From SIG714 sp045629725 (GTDB taxonomy: Bacteria; Bacillota; Clostridia; Oscillospirales; CAG-272), in assembly GCA_045629725.1 (NCBI GenBank), contig JAZQRT010000024.1:1-8158 (forward strand): a stretch of 8,158 nucleotides of DNA. Direction: 5' to 3'. A program made the translations under genes and the position numbers. Each line of letters opens with the position of its first letter. Position 1 is the first letter of the stretch. Shown in pieces: positions 6,013 to 8,158 of this stretch. The notes beneath the pieces were generated by a model, which was given only the letters and a program-made list of their open reading frames with translations, was not told the origin of the DNA and ran no database searches.

Positions 6013-6987
6013 TTATTTAATTATTTCGAATTTTATATCTCCTGTATCGGTTGTAACCTCGCATCTGCCACCTGTGACGGAATTCGGGACTCTCACTCGC
6101 CCTGTATCGGTCTTTGCTATAAACACCTTTTCGGAAAGAAGTGTTCCCGTAACGTCGCCCGTATCGGTTTTAACGCAAATTTCAGTGCTGTCGCATCCGT
6201 CAAATTTTACGTTTCCTGTAGATCTTTCAATATTTAACCTTCCCTTTACAATAACATTTTTTAAGAAAATATCCCCCGTGCTTCCGCCTGACGTAAGATT
6301 CTCACAACATACATCGGTAAGGGATGCTCTACCCGTTGTTACACCGATCTTAATATCTTCATCGCATCTTGTTCCTTCAAGCTTTATTATTCCTGTTGAA
6401 ACCCTTAGATTAAGATATTCGGCAGAGATATTTGCGATAGTGATATCTCCTGTACTTGCTTTTATTTTGATCTCCCCTGTTGCCGAGGCACTAAAGTCAA
6501 CGTCACCGGTACTAAGACTGATATCAACATTACCGAAGCTGAAATCCTTGGGTATTTGAATATCTCCTGTGCTTTCTTTGATATAAAGAGAGGCGTATTC
6601 CTCCTTTGTGAGGTAGACGGTTATACTGGGCGAATAGAAATATAAACCTATATTTCCAATGAAGTCACCAAGGGTTCTTGTATCTGTCACTTTAATATCC
6701 AATTTTCCGTCTTCAACAATAACAGAATGCTTTGAGTTTACGGTTTCATAGCACTCCACCTTACATTTACCCTCATTTGACAGAACAAATTTGATATCCG
6801 CAGTATCGCTTTTTATAGAAACGTCATCAAAATTCTCTGTTATCTCATAAATATTCGTTTCATATTTTGCTGTCGAAAGCTTGGAAAAATCCCACTTAAG
6901 CATCATCATTAAACCTCCAAAAATCACAACCCCGCTAAACATAAGAATAGATGCTATAATAAGCCATATTTTCGTTTTTGTTCTCAT
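6013..6987 (-). CDS. DUF4097-family membrane-anchored beta-solenoid protein
   Basis: The 324-residue product has a short basic N-terminus (MRTKTK) and one hydrophobic helix (about 8-30) that anchors or exports it. The extracytoplasmic domain is built from repeats of DUF4097 type. Turns of the form (S/T/D)TG(D/N/R/I) occur at 139, 159, 178, 197, 217, 236, 256, 275, 294 and 314, always 19 or 20 residues apart, as expected for one rung of a beta-helix. Family members are widespread in Firmicutes envelope-stress loci, with no known enzymatic activity. ATG 6987 is chosen because AAGGAGG (6995-7001) is 7 nt upstream and the codon overlaps the preceding gene's stop (TGATG). The adjoining GTG at 6990 has only 4-nt spacing. 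It is the last gene of the padR operon, so probably repressed by PadR. No catalytic residues are visible; an adhesive, scaffold or sensor role is a guess. Confidence 0.9.
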   Translation of the reverse strand: MRTKTKIWLIIASILMFSGVVIFGGLMMMLKWDFSKLSTAKYETNIYEITENFDDVSIKSDTADIKFVLSNEGKCKVECYETVNSKHSVIVEDGKLDIKVTDTRTLGDFIGNIGLYFYSPSITVYLTKEEYASLYIKESTGDIQIPKDFSFGNVDISLSTGDVDFSASATGEIKIKASTGDITIANISAEYLNLRVSTGIIKLEGTRCDEDIKIGVTTGRASLTDVCCENLTSGGSTGDIFLKNVIVKGRLNIERSTGNVKFDGCDSTEICVKTDTGDVTGTLLSEKVFIAKTDTGRVRVPNSVTGGRCEVTTDTGDIKFEIIK

Positions 6988-7586
6988 CACGCTTCCTCCT
7001 TCTTAATAAAGCATTTCTTTATCCAAATTGCAATTTTCTTTGTCAGAGTTAAAGCTCCCTTTGTTGCCGCCTTACATCCGTAAAACGCAAAAACAGAAAG
7101 TCCTGCACAAAATAATCCCCCTGCAAGCATGATAATACCTGCCGGATTATTGCCGCCGATGATAAGTATGGGACATGCCGCCATACCGCCAAGAGCACAA
7201 GCGGCAAACGACACAAAAACAGACCAAAAAGAAATAACCACAGACCACAAAACTACCCAAAGAGAAAAAAACACCGAAAATGCGGCAATCAACAAGGAAA
7301 GCCATATTGGTGAACCGAGCACCAAAAGCACTATCTCCAAAGCGCCGAGGCGTTTTTTAGTCTTTATCTTTTCCCCTGCTATCTTCAAAAGAGGTATTTC
7401 CCCCGTTATCTGCTCTGCTATATCATCAACAGAGCCTATTTCCAAAACAGCTTTTTCCTCGGAAAGACCTTCTTCCACCTTGTCATCGATTATTTCACAG
7501 TAAAACTCAAGCCGTTCCTCCACTTCAGAGCTTGGAAGCCCGGACAGTTTTTTTCTTAAGCTTGAAATAAATTGCTGCTTATTCAT
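6987..7586 (-). CDS. DUF1700/HAAS-domain membrane protein
   Basis: This 199-residue protein starts with a HAAS-type helical domain (about 1-62: NKQQFISSLRKKLSGLP, then VEERLEFYCEIIDDKVEEGLSEEKAV and GSVDDIAEQI). A basic stretch (KIKTKKR, 73-79) and three or four hydrophobic segments follow (about 82-105, 107-134, 137-170), ending in a short basic tail. In the family, the HAAS domain lies in the cytoplasm and is nearly always encoded next to a PadR regulator and a DUF4097 protein, as here. It may link the regulator to the membrane partner, but its molecular role is not established. AAAGGAGGA (7595-7603), inside padR, is 8 nt from the start. The gene overlaps padR by 8 nt and DUF4097 by 1-3 nt, so translation of all three is coupled. 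Confidence 0.92.
   Translation of the reverse strand: MNKQQFISSLRKKLSGLPSSEVEERLEFYCEIIDDKVEEGLSEEKAVLEIGSVDDIAEQITGEIPLLKIAGEKIKTKKRLGALEIVLLVLGSPIWLSLLIAAFSVFFSLWVVLWSVVISFWSVFVSFAACALGGMAACPILIIGGNNPAGIIMLAGGLFCAGLSVFAFYGCKAATKGALTLTKKIAIWIKKCFIKKEEA
6995..7001 (-). promoter_or_regulatory. Ribosome binding site that decides the DUF4097 start
   Basis: Reverse-strand AAGGAGG sits at the end of the DUF1700 coding region. It is 7 nt from ATG 6987 and 4 nt from the adjacent GTG 6990, so ATG is preferred. The choice changes the protein by a single residue. Confidence 0.7.
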
Positions 7587-7899
7587 TTTCTTCGTCCTCC
7601 TTTGTTACAAATTGATATATCAACATAACCTCACGCCATTCATTTTTAAATTCCTCAATACGCCTAAGACCCGCGCCCGTAATATGATAATATTTGCGAA
7701 GTCTGCCTCCATGCTCAACATTTCTCACCGTTAGCATTCCCGAAAGCTCCAATCGCTTTAATATCGTATACAGCGTTGATTCCGAAAGCTCAACGTAAGG
7801 CTTCACGTCCTTGATGATCTTATAACCGTAGGAGTCCTCTTTTTTTATAGCGGTCAAAACACATATATCAAGCAGACCGCGCTTTAATTGAATATCCAT
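7579..7899 (-). CDS. PadR-family transcriptional regulator
   Basis: The 106-residue product is a short PadR of the type with little C-terminal domain. The winged helix-turn-helix spans about 1-80: LLDICVLTAI (9-18), the YGYKIIKDV helix (24-32), the recognition helix around ESTLYTILKRLELSGML (40-56) and the wing GGRLRKYYHIT (64-74). The final helix (78-97) would form the dimer. PadR proteins usually repress their own operon and release DNA when a small molecule, drug or stress signal binds; the ligand here is unknown. GGGAGGT (7910-7916) is 10 nt before ATG 7899. It is first in the padR-DUF1700-DUF4097 operon, immediately downstream of a consensus promoter carrying a likely operator. It may recognise envelope stress by analogy with similar cassettes. 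Confidence 0.95.
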   Translation of the reverse strand: MDIQLKRGLLDICVLTAIKKEDSYGYKIIKDVKPYVELSESTLYTILKRLELSGMLTVRNVEHGGRLRKYYHITGAGLRRIEEFKNEWREVMLIYQFVTKEDEENE

Positions 7900-7918
7900 C
7901 TAATACTACACCTCCCGT

Positions 7919-7941
7919 AATACATCATATCACGAAGTATT
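7919..7941. promoter_or_regulatory. Probable PadR operator (imperfect dyad over the -10 box)
   Basis: A 23-nt dyad with half-sites AATAC and GTATT has 8 of 11 symmetric pairs matching around a centre at 7930. It covers the -10 box and part of the spacer of the padR promoter, where a bound dimer would block RNA polymerase. PadR-type regulators bind such AT-rich inverted repeats in their own promoters. Assignment to this PadR is inferred from position. Confidence 0.5.
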
Positions 7942-7952
7942 GTTTTTGTCAA
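7924..7952 (-). promoter_or_regulatory. Consensus sigma-A promoter of the padR operon
   Basis: Read on the reverse strand, a perfect -35 box TTGACA (7947-7952) is followed after exactly 17 bp by the -10 box TATGAT (7924-7929, five of six). Transcription would begin near 7917, just before the GGGAGGT ribosome binding site, giving a leader of only about 18 nt. Such a strong promoter on a regulatory operon fits repression by PadR. Confidence 0.85.
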
Positions 7953-7981
7953 GGGGGATTATTTTTTAGTTTTATACAACA

Positions 7982-8158
7982 GGTTTGTTCGGCAAAACGT
8001 GGGTAATTTCGTACGCGGTGTTTGTTTTAGTACAGTCGAGGTAGCGAAGCGGCGCGAGGTTAGTGAATGACAACACAGTGCAGTGTCAGAGCCCGAGCTA
8101 GACCATCGGGGTTCCAAAAAACGAGTTTTTTAGGGTTCGAACAAGCCGCAGCGAAACC
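7982..8158. repeat. Repeat-rich, structured non-coding element (runs off the window)
   Basis: This stretch upstream of the padR promoter has no credible gene and is visibly less AT-rich than the other spacers. It contains two near-direct repeats (CGAGGTAGCGAA at 8037-8048, CGAGGTTAGTGAA at 8055-8067), TGACA/TGTCA arms (8068-8072, 8084-8088), a CCCGA/TCGGG hairpin with a 9-nt loop (8092-8110) and an A6/T6 hairpin (8116-8131). TTGTTCG (7985-7991) and CGAACAA (8138-8144) form an inverted pair enclosing it, and GGTTT/AAACC lie outside. This density suggests one copy of a dispersed repeat or a structured RNA. I have a vague recollection of similar DNA recurring in Clostridia, but cannot verify copy number here. 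Boundaries are approximate and the right end is unknown. Confidence 0.5.
8114..8135. terminator. A6/T6 hairpin inside the right-end element, possible terminator
   Basis: CC plus six A residues (8116-8121), a CGAG loop and six T residues (8126-8131) followed by AGG form a short symmetrical hairpin. It shares AACGAGTTTTTT with the aspS terminator. It could terminate transcription weakly in either direction, but the stem is almost all A:T, so this is uncertain. Confidence 0.35.

Noticed and set aside
5860..6237. 125-codon forward open frame across the aspS end and the terminator
   Set aside because: It overlaps aspS in another frame, runs through the terminator hairpin and is antisense to the DUF4097 gene. 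The translation has no recognisable domain.
6074..6559. 161-codon forward open frame opposite the DUF4097 gene
   Set aside because: Its regular SPV-type repeats are the antisense image of the TG-turn repeats on the other strand. No ribosome binding site was seen and the real gene lies on the reverse strand.
8037..8142. tRNA-like pieces: GGTAGCGAAGCGG (resembling a D-arm) and GGGTTCGAAC (resembling a T-loop)
   Set aside because: No acceptor stem, no proper anticodon stem with a seven-base loop, and the T-stem does not close after TTCGAAC. The spacing between the pieces is also wrong for a tRNA, so no tRNA gene is called.
8060..8158. Reverse-strand open frame entering from the right edge (about 32 codons before TAA)
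   Set aside because: No start codon or ribosome binding site is visible, it lies inside the repeat-rich element, and its translation shows no domain. It is probably spurious.

Overview
The window looks like chromosomal DNA of a low-GC Gram-positive bacterium, most likely a gut-type member of the Clostridia. The grounds are AT-rich intergenic DNA, strong GGAGG-type ribosome binding sites, sigma-A-like promoters, a DUF5685/J-domain gene pair of a kind I associate with Clostridia, and a PadR-DUF1700-DUF4097 cassette typical of Firmicutes. The species cannot be named from the sequence. Most of the window is ordinary: eight genes in two convergent blocks, five forward and three reverse, with one hydrolase gene cut off at the left edge.

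Forward block (1-5972). A HAD-family phosphatase, missing about its first ten residues, ends at 653. A well-formed promoter (689-717) then drives a tightly coupled three-gene operon: a DUF5685 protein, a J-domain/TPR-like protein with a strikingly cysteine-rich tail, and a small multi-pass membrane protein. The junctions are ATGA and TGATG overlaps. After a perfect 22-nt palindrome (2786-2807) come a CNNM/CorC-type membrane protein with a CBS pair and then aspS (aspartyl-tRNA synthetase). A hairpin with T-tracts on both sides lies in the gap where the two blocks converge (5979-6010).

Reverse block (7952 down to 6013). A consensus promoter drives padR, a DUF1700 (HAAS) membrane protein and a DUF4097 membrane-anchored beta-solenoid protein, again with overlapping genes. 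An imperfect dyad over the -10 box is a plausible autoregulatory PadR operator. By family this is a small, ligand-responsive envelope module: a PadR repressor controls two membrane proteins of unknown biochemical role.

Right edge (about 7982-8158). This stretch has no credible gene and differs from the rest. It is less AT-rich and dense in short direct and inverted repeats and small hairpins, and it continues past the window. It looks like one copy of a dispersed repeat or a structured non-coding element.

The least explained items are the DUF5685/J-protein/membrane-protein operon, including aspartate motifs reminiscent of class I isoprenoid synthases and the ten-cysteine J-protein tail, and the element at the right edge. 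Nothing here is a defence system, mobile-element gene, CRISPR array or biosynthetic cluster.
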